The notes: generated by a model not told the origin, from the letters alone. Positions 1-8,619 are shown, counted from the stretch's first letter. The stretch is DNA of 64,000 nucleotides from Candidatus Hydrogenedentota bacterium (GCA_019637335.1 JAHBVV010000028.1:1-64000), one strand, 5' to 3'. Translations and numbers: made by a program.

Positions 1-25
1 TGGGATGGGGCGTTGCAGTTTTTTC

Positions 26-222
26 GGGCTTTAGGCTTTAGGCTTTAGGCTGGAGGGTTCAGGGCACGGTCAAGCTACCGCGCGGCTGGGGCCGCGCCGC
101 TTGGCCGTGGCACACCTGGAGGGGGGCGGGGGTACAGTTGACAGTTGACAGTTGACAGTTGACAGTTGACAGCAGGGACGGCAGGGACGGCAGGGACGGC
201 AGGGACGGCAGGGACGGCAGGG
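26..222. repeat. Composite tandem-repeat region (AGGCTTT, TTGACAG and GCAGGGACGG units)
   Basis: About three copies of a 7-bp AGGCTTT unit (26-57) end in a GGCTGGAGGG box. After a spacer come five or so copies of TTGACAG (134-172) and then five copies of GCAGGGACGG (173-222). The same order, AGGCTTT units, the GGCTGGAGGG box and then GGGAC-type units, recurs at 48262-48402, so this is a dispersed composite element and not a one-off microsatellite. No gene is seen in bases 1-269. Confidence 0.85.
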
Positions 223-269
223 GCCGTGGCTTGAGGGGGCGGTGCTTTGCCGGGCTTCGGAGGCGCGGG

Positions 270-677
270 TCAGTTTTGCTTATTCAGCCACTGGACGTAC
301 TCGATGATGTTGCCGTCGGGGTCGCTGAAGTAGAGCCAGCGGACGGTGTCGGGGATGAGGAGGGGGCCGTCGATGAGGGGCACGTTGCTGGACGCCAGGT
401 CGGCGAGGGCGGTGTCGAGGTCGTCCACGCCGAGGGCCACGTGGGGGCAGTAGGGCTTTTCCACGGGGCGCGGCGTGTACGGGAGGGGCTGGCCGCTGGC
501 GTCGATGCGGGCGAGCAGTTCGAGGTTGCCGCCTTCGAGTTCGAGGTAGGCGAACACTTCGCCGTGATCGCGGTCCTCCTTCTTGAAGAGGAAGGGCAGA
601 TCGAGGACGTCGCGGTAAAATGCGATCGCGCGGTCGATATCGCTGACCTGGAGCGCGACATGGTCGAGGCGGGGCAT
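270..677 (-). CDS. VOC (glyoxalase/dioxygenase-fold) family protein
   Basis: A protein of 135 residues spanning one vicinal-oxygen-chelate module pair, the usual size of small glyoxalase I-like proteins. It opens with LDHVALQVSDIDRAIAFYRD, the typical first beta-alpha unit. A second unit begins at PHVALGVDDLDTAL, and the chain ends DPDGNIIEYVQW. The two DHV/PHV histidines and the glutamates in YLELEGG and NIIEY sit where VOC metal ligands lie. I start at the ATG at 677 because AAGGAG lies 6-8 bases upstream; a GTG at 698 would skip this site. The substrate is unknown (lactoylglutathione lyase, ring-cleaving dioxygenase or resistance-protein homologues all fit). It is the only gene before a 330-base gap and nothing indicates an operon. 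Confidence 0.85.
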   Translation of the reverse strand: MPRLDHVALQVSDIDRAIAFYRDVLDLPFLFKKEDRDHGEVFAYLELEGGNLELLARIDASGQPLPYTPRPVEKPYCPHVALGVDDLDTALADLASSNVPLIDGPLLIPDTVRWLYFSDPDGNIIEYVQWLNKQN

Positions 678-750
678 ATTTCTTCTCCTTGGCGACACCT
701 CAGGCGTCTGAGGTGCTCACCCTCGGTATTGGCTTTGGATCTTCGGACAC

Positions 751-836
751 CGTCATCCTCGCGAACGCGGGGATCCAGCGACGCGAACGCACAAACCTCC
801 GAACTCCACTGGATTCCCGCTTTCGCGGGAATGACG
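751..836. repeat. Palindromic REP/MITE-like element (GTCATTCCCGC type)
   Basis: Two imperfect inverted arms, 751-778 and 809-836, carry the widespread pattern CTGGATTCCCGC...GCGGGAATGAC, separated by about 30 bases. Each arm is itself a small hairpin (CCCGCTTTCGCGGG). A loose third fragment, TTCGCGGGAATGACG, lies at 902-916. This fits an immobile, dispersed palindromic repeat between the VOC gene and its upstream neighbour. The rest of 837-1035 shows no gene. Confidence 0.7.
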
Positions 837-1035
837 CTGTAGGGCGTTAGCACAAAATTGTAGGAAATGCGCTCACCTTTCACGTTAAACCGACAGCCCC
901 ATTCGCGGGAATGACGAATGCTCGCAGCGCATAAGGGTATCACGGCCCTACGAATGCATTGCGTCAAACGGCCGAAGTGTTCCTCTCCTTCTTGTTTCTC
1001 TGATCGCGAGGCGCCGCCTTACCTGGCGCGGCCCG

Positions 1036-3285
1036 CTAAACCCCGGGGAGCCACTCTTCGAGGAGATAGCGGCAGTTGATCACCTTCTCCACGAGATCGG
1101 CGGGGATGTAGAAGTAGTGGTTCGAGGCCTCGAAGCCGAGGCGGGAATCGATGGATTGAAGGGCGTGCATCTGTTCCGCGCTTTCGATTTCGGCGCGAAG
1201 CAGGCGCTCAAGCTCCTGTTTCAATGCGGCTTTCGCATCACCCTCGGCGGTTGACAGGGCGTCCCGCGCCACGATGAAGGCGGCCTGATCCGCCACGCTC
1301 TGGAAATGCAGGGCGCAGGCGCGGGTAATCCGGAGTTCCTGTTCGAGGTTCGCCCGCTGCGCCGGGTTCAGCGCGCCCGCGTTCTCGTCCGCCAGCGCAT
1401 CCGCGGCGGCGTTGAAGCCCGCGGCCATTTTGGCGAACTGCTGGATGAAAACCTCGCGCGGGAATTGCACGCGCCAGGTGTCGAGGGCGTCGTAGGGGAA
1501 GCAGACCATGGTGGAGCGGTAACCGGTGGGGTTGCCCCAGAGCAGGTTCGACGGGCCGACCTGCTGCGGTCCGTTGTACATCGTGCCAATGTGGTAGGGG
1601 AATTCGGAGTAGGCCAGGCTGACCTCGTTCCAGAAGCGCACGGCGGCTGGTGCGAAGTCCGCGCCGAAGCGATCCTCCGCCACCTCGCGCAGCGCCTCGT
1701 TCACCGTGATATTCGGATTCGAGCCGATCGCGGAGAAGACTTCCAGGTTCGGCGAGGGGTGCCCGCCGAGCGTCCAGCCGAGCATAATGCCTTCGACACC
1801 GGCCTCGCGCAGGCGCCGCGCATGCTCGGCGGCATTGGCGACCGCCGGGACATACGGCACGGCGGCGATTTCCCAGGTGATGTTCGCCTGCACCTTGGCG
1901 ACGGTTTTCATGCCGCGATCCCGGGCGACTTTCCAGTGCGCGGTGGCGCGCGGGCCGGGTCCGACGGCGGAGAGGGAGTATTCGCCGACGCTCGTCTCCA
2001 CGTCGCCGCGCACGACCGGGAGGTCCCACTCGCTGACGCTCATGAGCGCGACTTCCTTCGGGAGCCGCCCGATCAGCTCCGGGGCCCAGGCATTGTTCCA
2101 GCCCCAGTCCCACACGAGGAATTCCTTGCCGCCGCCGCCCTGCTCGATGCCTTCCCAGATCAGGGTGTTGACTTCGGCGATGACTTCCGGCGCGGTGCGG
2201 TCCTTACAACGCGGGCACTGCGGTCCGAGCCCGTGCGACCAGCAGCTGGTCAGGTTTTCGGAGGCGGAGATGGTGAAGAATCCGCCCAGATTCGGGACGG
2301 ATTGGCTCACGAGGGCCACGGAATCGCGCAGCCAGTTGCGCACTTCGGGCAGCGAGGTGCACATCGACGAAACTTCGCCATGCGAGACGCCCTTCAGATC
2401 CGGGTGATCCTCAAAGAAGACGTGGGGCAGGCTTCGCGGCTCGTTCAGGTAGAGGTAGATGTCCACGCCGGCCTCCTTCACCCGATTCACGAGATCGTTG
2501 AGGTAGGCGAGGCGATCTTCGTAGCCCTCGCTCTTCGATGCGTCCCAGGGGAAGGGGGCGAGCTGGTAGAGCAGGGCGGGGATCCAGATTCCGCTCACGC
2601 CGGAGGCCTTGACCCGCTCCAGGTAGGCCGGGGGGAAGGGGTCGATATCGCTGTGTTCCAGCGGATCGCCGTAGAGCCCGAAGTAGGGCGCGCAGAAGCG
2701 CGGGTTGAAGATCTGATCAGCGGGTTCGGCGGCGCCGCCTTCAAACGGCGCGCTGAGGTGATCCACGAAGGCGAAAAGCGGCTCCTTTGGCGCCACGCCG
2801 TTCGGGAAATGCTCCTTGACCCACGAAGCGATGCGTCCGGCGGCGGCCCGGGCCTCTTCGGAAGGCGGGGCATAGGCGATCGGCGTGGAATTCGGCTTCA
2901 GGCTGCCGAACTTGATGAAGAGGAAGTCGTCCTCGCGCAGGACGAAATCGAGCTTCTCCGCGTCCCAGTCAAGCAGCTGGAGAAGTTGCTCATAGGGGAG
3001 AAGATGCCAGTTTCGCCGGATTACCGTGATGTAGGAGCGGGCTTCCTGTTCCGTGCCGATGGCGGGCGGGCCCTCGAGGCCGAGGCTGTGGCCGATGGCC
3101 GCGATCTGCTCGGGGGTGGCCTGGACCGCCGACGCGAGGCGATCAGCGGGAACCAGCGACCAGTTGCGCCATACGTAGGCGTGGAGCGCATCCGGGAAGT
3201 GGGGGAGGGCCAGGGGCTCGGGGGCGGAGCCCACGGGCAGGTTTACGCCGAGCAGGGCGATAAAAGCAAAAAGCTGGACGGACAT
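1036..3285 (-). CDS. Secreted glycosidase-like protein of unknown family (TIM-barrel-like core)
   Basis: A 749-residue exported protein. The N-terminus MSVQLFAFIALLGVNLPVGS is a Sec signal peptide. The middle (about residues 200-560) alternates hydrophobic strands and helices and reads like a TIM barrel: GVSGIWIPALLY, VDIYLYLNEP, a cysteine cluster CPRCKD, FLVWDWGWNN, MKTVAKVQANITWE and VEGIMLGWTLGG. The aromatic, acidic strand ends (LNEP, WDWGW, WTLGG) resemble carbohydrate-active enzymes. No catalytic pair can be assigned and I do not recognise a named GH family. The helical C-terminal 200 residues may form a separate bundle. The start is the ATG at 3285, just after a TTG, with AAAGG 9 bases upstream. 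The partners are unknown; the neighbouring GH28-like gene and sulfatase on the same strand suggest polysaccharide breakdown. Confidence 0.7.
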   Translation of the reverse strand: MSVQLFAFIALLGVNLPVGSAPEPLALPHFPDALHAYVWRNWSLVPADRLASAVQATPEQIAAIGHSLGLEGPPAIGTEQEARSYITVIRRNWHLLPYEQLLQLLDWDAEKLDFVLREDDFLFIKFGSLKPNSTPIAYAPPSEEARAAAGRIASWVKEHFPNGVAPKEPLFAFVDHLSAPFEGGAAEPADQIFNPRFCAPYFGLYGDPLEHSDIDPFPPAYLERVKASGVSGIWIPALLYQLAPFPWDASKSEGYEDRLAYLNDLVNRVKEAGVDIYLYLNEPRSLPHVFFEDHPDLKGVSHGEVSSMCTSLPEVRNWLRDSVALVSQSVPNLGGFFTISASENLTSCWSHGLGPQCPRCKDRTAPEVIAEVNTLIWEGIEQGGGGKEFLVWDWGWNNAWAPELIGRLPKEVALMSVSEWDLPVVRGDVETSVGEYSLSAVGPGPRATAHWKVARDRGMKTVAKVQANITWEIAAVPYVPAVANAAEHARRLREAGVEGIMLGWTLGGHPSPNLEVFSAIGSNPNITVNEALREVAEDRFGADFAPAAVRFWNEVSLAYSEFPYHIGTMYNGPQQVGPSNLLWGNPTGYRSTMVCFPYDALDTWRVQFPREVFIQQFAKMAAGFNAAADALADENAGALNPAQRANLEQELRITRACALHFQSVADQAAFIVARDALSTAEGDAKAALKQELERLLRAEIESAEQMHALQSIDSRLGFEASNHYFYIPADLVEKVINCRYLLEEWLPGV

Positions 3286-3713
3286 CAACGGGACCTTTCG
3301 AGGAGGGTTGCCGACAATTGGTATTTGAGTAACAAATTAGCCGTCTGAAGTAGCGAGCATGTATAGTCCCAGGCACTCCGGCAATTTGAGAGGAAGCACA
3401 GTAAAAGGATCGCGGGCATTCCTGCCTGCGGCAACGCCCGCTTCGGCATTCGACGGGCATGGCTGGCCTGGAAAAGATTCCCCGCGTCCCCAAAACCGGA
3501 ATGCAATGGGGAGCGGGGCCATTTCACAAGCGCAATGATCACATGAGGTCTTGCGCTCCTCCTGCCGCGGACATGAATGTCCGCGATCCTTCGATTCACG
3601 CTCTCTTGACCGAGACATGCTTTCACACCGGACATACCTCATTCCGCTAAAGTGTTACGTATGGGATAGCGTAGCCGCCGGCGGGCGAAAGTTCAACCCG
3701 CCGGGCGCCCGGA
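3286..3713. other. Intergenic region with a short hairpin
   Basis: The 428 bases between two minus-strand genes show no convincing coding sequence; the short frames present lack an SD and a sensible composition. An inverted repeat GCGGACAT-GA-ATGTCCGC lies near 3575-3594, which could be an operator or a weak transcription end. The promoter of the glycosidase-like gene should lie in its left part. Confidence 0.5.
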
Positions 3714-5006
3714 TCAGCCCTCGCCGGCTGGCGTCGGCGCGTTCAGGGCTTGCACGTCCCGCAGGACGACATTGCGCACGTAGTCTTTCCCGGACTGGTA
3801 GGTGATCGGTTCCCCCTCGGCCTCGTACTTGACCACATTCGAGATGACGGACTCCGAGAGGGAGCCCCCGATCAGGATGGTGTGCTGCGCGCGGCTGATG
3901 ACGTTGTTGATCATGATCCGGTACGTGTCGCCCAGCGGCGTCACACCGCCCCAGACGGGGTTGGCGTCGCCGATCTTGATGCCGGCCTTCGCGGGTTGTC
4001 CGGTGGAGGTGTCGATCAGGCCGTCGATGAGGACGTCGTGGATCTTGAGGCCACCGGCGTTGAGCAGGCGGACGATGTGGTGGCCGCCCGAGGTATGCCC
4101 GCGCACGTTGCGGATGAATACGTTCCGGATGTCGTCGAGCCCGTCGCCCCGGTTTTTGGCGGCGGTGACCATCATGCTCTCCGTGCTCCCGGCCACGGGG
4201 TCCTTTCCGAGGATGTTCGTCAGCGCGATGAGGTCGTCCCCGCTGTGGCCGGTGATGTTTTCGATGGTGATGTCGTGGCAGCCCTGGCGCAGGTCGATGC
4301 CATCCTGATTCAGGATGGTCTTGCGCTCGCCATCGATCAGCTTGAATTCCGCCGCCGAAAAATCCAGATCGCGCAGTGAACCGTAGGCGCAACGCTCCAG
4401 CGAGATCGCCCAGCCATGCGGATCCTTCATGTGGAGGTTCTGGATGCTGAAGTTTTCCACGTGGGCGAGCAGGATGCCGATATTACGCCAGTCGCCGGTC
4501 GGGCTTTCGCCTGCTTTGCCGGCGTCCGTGCCGAAGGTGCGTTCGCCCAGGGTCTTCGCGCTGTCACCCGTTGCGCGGGGCCGGTCCGCGCCTTCCAGCA
4601 CGACGCGGCCGACACCCCGGATGTGGATGTTCTCCAGCGGCTTGATTTCCGTGATGCCGAGGCCGCAGTTCGCGCTGCGGATGAAGTTGTCGCGCGCCTG
4701 ATCCGACAGCTTCAGGTGGCAGTTTTCGAGATCGAGAATCGTGCCGCTTTGGACGAGGATGGCGGTGTCCAGCAGCCACACGTCCCGCGCGCCGTCCGCC
4801 GCCAGGTTCCGCCGCGGAACCACGACGCGCGCACCGGTCTGCGCCGCCACCGCAATGGCCTTGTTAATGCGCTCGCTGTCGGATCCGGTGAAGTCGTTTG
4901 GCGTGACAGGCGCCGCGCCCGCGAGGGGCGCGAGCAGGCAGAGCAATGCGGCGGCGGTTGAGATCAGGTTTCGTCGGATGGCCGGGCGAATGGACGGGAA
5001 GGTCAA
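3714..5006 (-). CDS. Exported GH28-like right-handed beta-helix protein (polygalacturonase/pectate-lyase superfamily)
   Basis: A protein of 430 residues with a signal peptide (ISTAAALLCLLAPLAGAAP). It then shows the pectate-lyase-fold layout: an early 'SERINKAIAVAAQTG' segment with the PRRNLA strand, followed by beta-helix rungs with repeated I/V-x-I/V-x-N. The motif NQDGIDLRQGCHDITIEN followed by GHSGDDLIAL parallels the NTDGID...GDDxIAI catalytic region of GH28 polygalacturonases, so the aspartates are in place. A later rung reads TSGGHHIVRLLN. The likely start is a TTG at 5006, placed 8 bases after AAAGGA; an upstream ATG at 5078 would add an unlikely leader. It probably hydrolyses uronic-acid or related polymers in the periplasm or outside the cell, but the exact substrate is unknown. 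It lies downstream of the sulfatase on the same strand. Confidence 0.75.
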   Translation of the reverse strand: MTFPSIRPAIRRNLISTAAALLCLLAPLAGAAPVTPNDFTGSDSERINKAIAVAAQTGARVVVPRRNLAADGARDVWLLDTAILVQSGTILDLENCHLKLSDQARDNFIRSANCGLGITEIKPLENIHIRGVGRVVLEGADRPRATGDSAKTLGERTFGTDAGKAGESPTGDWRNIGILLAHVENFSIQNLHMKDPHGWAISLERCAYGSLRDLDFSAAEFKLIDGERKTILNQDGIDLRQGCHDITIENITGHSGDDLIALTNILGKDPVAGSTESMMVTAAKNRGDGLDDIRNVFIRNVRGHTSGGHHIVRLLNAGGLKIHDVLIDGLIDTSTGQPAKAGIKIGDANPVWGGVTPLGDTYRIMINNVISRAQHTILIGGSLSESVISNVVKYEAEGEPITYQSGKDYVRNVVLRDVQALNAPTPAGEG

Positions 5007-5152
5007 GGTGACGTTCCTTTCTGTTGGGTTTGCGGAGTGGGGAGGCCGGTTCGCGGGAAAGCGACGCCAGCCATCCATGGTTTGGTCGAGTGAAATTCAG
5101 TCGTATCGTCTTCGAAAGAAGACGGGGTCACAACGGTAGCGCGGACCAATGG

Positions 5153-5190
5153 GAGCGCAGGCGGCCCGCCTGCATCGCGCCGGAGGTGCT
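5153..5190. repeat. Family A2 palindromic repeat
   Basis: GGGAGCGCAGGCGGCCCGCC followed by TGCATCGCGCC forms a hairpin (GCAGGCGG/CCGCCTGC). The same unit in opposite orientation, with one base changed in the loop, is at 13785-13830. It sits just downstream of the sulfatase stop codon. Confidence 0.75.
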
Positions 5191-5204
5191 TCTGATCGGG
5201 TTGG

Positions 5205-6629
5205 CTATTCCGCCGGGCCTGCTTTCACACGGGCGAGTTCCGCGCTTAACCGCGCAACGATGTCCGGGTGCTCCAGGTAGAGGTTCGTGGTCTCGGCGGG
5301 GTCGTTTGCCAGGTTGTAGAGCTGGCCGGTGGGGCCGCCGGGCACGGGGTCTTCCCTGCGCGGCTGGGAGAACCCGCCCGAGCCGAGCGCGTCGATCAGT
5401 TTCCAGTCGCCCGCGCGGTAGAGCATGGCGCCGCTGCCGGCCTGCATCGCCCACGCTTCGCGCACGGGCGTGTCCTCGGGCTGATCGCCCAGCAGGACGG
5501 GCAGGAAGTTGACGCTGTCGGAGGCCTCGCCCGCCGGGACTTTGGCGGCGGTGAGCGCGGCGAAGGTCGCGAGCAGGTCGGTGAATCCGATGAGCTGGCC
5601 ACTCGTGGTTCCGGGGGCGACCTTGCCGGGCCAGCGGACGATGAAGGGCACGCGGTGGCCGGCTTCCCAGGCGTCGCCTTTCATGCCGCGAAAACCGCCG
5701 GCGGAATCGTGGCCGAAGCGATCTACGTCCTCGTTGCGCCAGTAGGGGCCATTGTCCGAGGTGAAGATGAGCAGCGTGTCTTCCAGCAGTTCTCGCGATT
5801 CCAGCGCGGCGATTACCCGGCCCACCATGGCGTCGACCATCATCATGAAATCGCCGTACATGCCCGCGCCACTTTGGCCCTCGAAGGCTTTCGAGGGGAG
5901 CCAGGGCGTGTGGGGCGCGGGGTAGGCGAGGTAGAGGAAGAAGGGCTGATCCGTTTTCGCGCCGTGGATGACCTCGAAGGCCTCCTCCGTGAAGCGCGGG
6001 AGGACATCGGCGAGGTCGAGGTGGGGCGCGATGCCCCCGGCGCGCCAGAAGGCGCCCTGCACGGGGGCCCAGCCTTCGCTATGGTTTTCTTCGATGTGGT
6101 CCGTGGGCGGTTCCACGGCGCGATCGCCGTAGATGTAGAAATACGGTGAAATGTCCGTGGACGCGCGGATGCCGAAGAAGGTGTCGAAGCCACGATCCAC
6201 CGGGCCGCCCGGCAGCGGCTTGTCGTAGCCCTGCTCGTGGAAGCCGAGGTGCCACTTGCCGACCATGTGCGTGCGGTAGCCCTGTTCTCGCAGGATGGAG
6301 GCGATCGTCGTGCGCCCTTCGGCGATCAGGGCGCGCTCGCGCCAGTCATCCACCCGCACGCGAAACGGGTACTCGCCGGTCAAAAGCCCATAGCGCGACA
6401 TGTGGCACAGCGGTCCGGCGGCGTGGGCGTCGGTAAAGCGCATGCCCTCGGCGGCGAGCCGGTCGATATGGGGCGTCGGGATTTTCGCGTCCGGGTTGTA
6501 TGCGCCGGCATCGCCGTAGCCCATGTCGTCCACCATGATGAGGACGATATTCGGATGATCGGCGCGAACGTCGAACGCCGCGGCGGACAGGAGTAGCAGG
6601 CTGAGGGCGAAATGCGCGCGAATACCCAT
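5205..6629 (-). CDS. Exported sulfatase (alkaline phosphatase superfamily, type I) with a variant active-site motif
   Basis: A protein of 474 residues with a Sec signal (MGIRAHFALSLLLLSAAAF). Next comes the family's metal-binding opening PNIVLIMVDDMGYGD and then PTPHIDRLAAEGMRFTDAHA. The catalytic segment reads C75-H-M-S-R followed by YGLLTG, where known sulfatases have C/S-x-P/A-S-R; the proline or alanine needed by the formylglycine-generating enzymes is a methionine here. Downstream motifs are normal: MVGKWHLGF, PFFLYLAYPAPHTPW, TSDNGPYWRNE and VPFIVRWPGK. It should desulfate a carbohydrate or small sulfate ester in the periplasm if the cysteine is converted. The start is the ATG at 6629 with AAAGGAG 6 bases upstream. 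No maturation gene is in this window. A phosphonate hydrolase-like activity is an alternative. Confidence 0.9.
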   Translation of the reverse strand: MGIRAHFALSLLLLSAAAFDVRADHPNIVLIMVDDMGYGDAGAYNPDAKIPTPHIDRLAAEGMRFTDAHAAGPLCHMSRYGLLTGEYPFRVRVDDWRERALIAEGRTTIASILREQGYRTHMVGKWHLGFHEQGYDKPLPGGPVDRGFDTFFGIRASTDISPYFYIYGDRAVEPPTDHIEENHSEGWAPVQGAFWRAGGIAPHLDLADVLPRFTEEAFEVIHGAKTDQPFFLYLAYPAPHTPWLPSKAFEGQSGAGMYGDFMMMVDAMVGRVIAALESRELLEDTLLIFTSDNGPYWRNEDVDRFGHDSAGGFRGMKGDAWEAGHRVPFIVRWPGKVAPGTTSGQLIGFTDLLATFAALTAAKVPAGEASDSVNFLPVLLGDQPEDTPVREAWAMQAGSGAMLYRAGDWKLIDALGSGGFSQPRREDPVPGGPTGQLYNLANDPAETTNLYLEHPDIVARLSAELARVKAGPAE

Positions 6630-6703
6630 GGAGGCTCCTTTCAACGGGGTGGATTACGAGACTCCGGGACAGTATGGCACGATTCTTCGCGCGAGGCCAG
6701 TTC

Positions 6704-6945
6704 AGGCGGGGCAATCGCATTGGTAAAACTTCAGCGGTCTGACGTGCGGAACAGTTTGTGTTCTTGCTAATGGAGCCGGTTGGTATGGAGCGCCGGCGGC
6801 CCGCCGGCCTTGCACCGAAGGTGCAAGAACACGTTGCAGGAGTCCACCGACAACACGCGGCTTCTGATGCAACGGTAGCATTTCCAGAACGCTGTCTTGC
6901 GCCGGCGGCGCAATCTGCCGGCGGGCCGCCAGCGCTCCATAGTTG
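6704..6945. repeat. Family A repeat block with inverted family-D end
   Basis: The GGGGCAATCGCATT sequence at 6711-6724 is the inverted counterpart of the AATGCGATTGCCCC end at 7137-7150, so the two frame the repeat cluster like terminal inverted repeats. From about 6783 a family A palindrome (GGAGCGCCGGCGGCCCGCCG, then CTTGCACCGAAGGTGCAAG) runs into a roughly 110-base segment (6826-6945) that recurs in inverse orientation at 19915-20030. No gene is present. Confidence 0.8.
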
Positions 6946-7049
6946 AGTCTGCCGGCGGGCCGCCAGCGCTCCATAGTTGAGTCTGCCGGCGGGCCGCCAG
7001 CGCTCCATAGTTGAGTCTGCCGGCGGGCCGCCAGCGCTCCATAGTTGTA
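6914..7049. repeat. Four tandem 34-bp family A repeats
   Basis: Four near-perfect 34-bp units (starts at 6914, 6948, 6982 and 7016) each contain CTGCCGGCGGGCCGCCAGCG followed by CTCCATAGTTG. Each unit contains a GC-rich palindrome. The regular period without unique spacers excludes a CRISPR array. The block lies between the sulfatase start and the 3' end of the hydrolase-like gene. Confidence 0.9.
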
Positions 7050-7057
7050 TCTGCCGG

Positions 7058-7152
7058 CGCTCCAAAACGCTCACTTTCGTTGATTCAAGGTTTCGAATCG
7101 ACTCAAGTCTATGCCCATATACCGAGATCGAGTTTAAATGCGATTGCCCCGC
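7058..7152. repeat. Family D repeat, copy 1
   Basis: About 95 bases beginning CGCTCCAAAACGCTCACTTT and ending AATGCGATTGCCC. Copies at 36257-36350 (close) and 53090-53190 (more diverged) have the same layout and each follows a family A GCCGGCGCTCC box. The 53-kb copy is directly upstream of the RAYT gene. Copy 1 ends four bases before the stop codon of the next minus-strand gene. Confidence 0.85.
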
Positions 7153-7155
7153 CGC

Positions 7156-7701
7156 TCAGGCGAGCAGCGCGATGGCGGCGGCCAGGGCGCGCGGCGCGGC
7201 ATCCGGGGCGTCCTTTCCGGCATTCACAAAGATCGCCTGCCGCCAGGGGTGAGCGGGCGCGGGGGAAGGATCCCCGGCGAGGATGACGCGGGATGTGCGG
7301 AGGCCCGCCGGGACTTCACCGGAAACCGCCGCGCCGCCGCCGATGAGCACGAGGCTTTCGACGCGCCCGGGCCGGCGATTGGCCGCGCGCGCGAGCATAT
7401 CGATCGGAATACCAAGCCCGGCAAGCAGCACGGGGGAGCTCGGCAGGGCATCGATCGCCCGGACGATGGCTTCGGTCGAATCCGCGCCGGTCAGCGCCAG
7501 CGGCGTTGCGGCGTAGCCCCGGTTGGCGAGTTCGGCGATGACCGCCTCCCAGCGTGTTCCGCCCGAGGCGGCGTCGCTGATCAGGACAATGTGCGCGCGG
7601 GTCGTTCGGGTGCGCGCTGATTTGCTCGCCGAGGTGGTTGGCGATATCCGTGATCGGGCGGAACCCTCTTCCGGTTCCGCGAGGCGCTGCAGGTGTTCCA
7701 T
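7156..7701 (-). CDS. Alpha/beta-hydrolase-like protein with a probable double frameshift
   Basis: A 181-residue product. From AHIVLISDAASGGTRWEAVI onward it alternates strands and helices like an alpha/beta-hydrolase fold (VLLAGLGIPIDML at the nucleophile-elbow position, then ESLVLIGGGAA and TSRVILAGD). A GxSxG serine is missing, so catalysis is doubtful. The ATG at 7701 has a good AGGAG six bases upstream. Between about 7595 and 7657 the annotated frame gives SRISPTTSASKSART, which is poor, while the next frame gives a natural, GC3-rich stretch ITDIANHLGEQISAHPNDPR. This suggests two compensating indels or a sequence error. It follows the HEAT-protein gene on the same strand. Function unknown. 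Confidence 0.6.
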   Translation of the reverse strand: MEHLQRLAEPEEGSARSRISPTTSASKSARTRTTRAHIVLISDAASGGTRWEAVIAELANRGYAATPLALTGADSTEAIVRAIDALPSSPVLLAGLGIPIDMLARAANRRPGRVESLVLIGGGAAVSGEVPAGLRTSRVILAGDPSPAPAHPWRQAIFVNAGKDAPDAAPRALAAAIALLA

Positions 7702-7773
7702 GGGGTGCTCCTCCCGGGCCGTTTGCTGCGGGCGGCCCTATAAGGCAGGAGAAGCATGCACACCGATTCGCGG

Positions 7774-8619
7774 CTAGACTTGAACTTCCAGCATCGCCAT
7801 GACCGCGGCCTTCGCGTCGTCGGGCAGATCGCCATTATCAAGCGCCTTCCGCCATTTGCGGGCCGCGCGGGCGTCCATGAGCTCGGCGGCGTGAAGCAGC
7901 GCGGCCTTCCGTACGCGCGGGGCTTCGTGGCCCGCCGCATCGATGAGGTCGGGGTGTGCGCCCGCGCCCGCCACCGAAGCGAGCAGGGAAAGCAGGTGGA
8001 CCGTTTCGTTGGCGTCCGCACCCGCTTCCAATCGATTCCGGATGGCGCGTGCGGCGCGTCGGTGTTTGCCGTCGCCCGCGAGCGCGGCGATCACCCGCAG
8101 TTGCGTGTCGCCACTGGTCCGCGACAGCTGTGCGGCCAGCGCGCGCCGGGCTTTCGCGGTTCCGATGGCCTCCAGCGCGAGGATGGCGTCCGAGGCGAGT
8201 TGTTCGTGCGCGACGAAATCGCGCAGCGCGGAGACCGAGCGGTTCGTGCCGCACTGCTGCAGCTGGCGGATAAGGAACGACTGGATATCGGGATGCTTCG
8301 CGCGATCGAGGCCGTTGAGGAGCGCATCTTCCACGACGTCGCGGTCCCGGCCGGCGTCCGGGCGGCTGGCATAGCGGGCGAGCCCGGTGAGGGCGTATCG
8401 CGGCGCGTTGTCGTCGGTCGCGCCGAGGGGAACGAGCCGGTCGCACAGCGACGCGATGGTATCCTCGCCGGCGTCGATGAGGGCGTCGAAAAGTCCGTTG
8501 GCCTGGGCCGGGCCCGGTGCGGGAAACTGCGCCATGATGGCGTCCACATCCGCCGCGGGCGCGGCGGCGGCCAGGGGCAGCGCCAGCAGCCAGGGCAGGG
8601 TTTTCAGTGCAATAGACAT
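7774..8619 (-). CDS. Exported HEAT-repeat protein
   Basis: A 281-residue protein with a signal peptide (MSIALKTLPWLLALPLAAAAPA). The rest is alpha-helical with HEAT-like pairs of about 30-40 residues: DNAPRYALTGLARYAS, DIQSFLIRQLQQCG, SVSALRDFVAHEQLASDAIL, KARRALAAQL, DTQLRVIAALAGDGKHRRAA and APRVRKAALLHAAELMDARA. Such solenoids usually bind other proteins; no enzyme motif is visible. GAAGAGG precedes the ATG at 8619. It lies between a Tat-exported Gfo/Idh/MocA gene (63-base gap) and the hydrolase-like gene, all on the minus strand, probably as one transcript. HEAT proteins next to exported oxidoreductases are common in planctomycete-like genomes, but the role is unknown. Confidence 0.8.
   Translation of the reverse strand: MSIALKTLPWLLALPLAAAAPAADVDAIMAQFPAPGPAQANGLFDALIDAGEDTIASLCDRLVPLGATDDNAPRYALTGLARYASRPDAGRDRDVVEDALLNGLDRAKHPDIQSFLIRQLQQCGTNRSVSALRDFVAHEQLASDAILALEAIGTAKARRALAAQLSRTSGDTQLRVIAALAGDGKHRRAARAIRNRLEAGADANETVHLLSLLASVAGAGAHPDLIDAAGHEAPRVRKAALLHAAELMDARAARKWRKALDNGDLPDDAKAAVMAMLEVQV

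Noticed and set aside
1306-3348. A 680-codon plus-strand frame
   Set aside because: It is antisense to the secreted glycosidase-like gene, which has a signal peptide and SD; composition is typical of a shadow frame.
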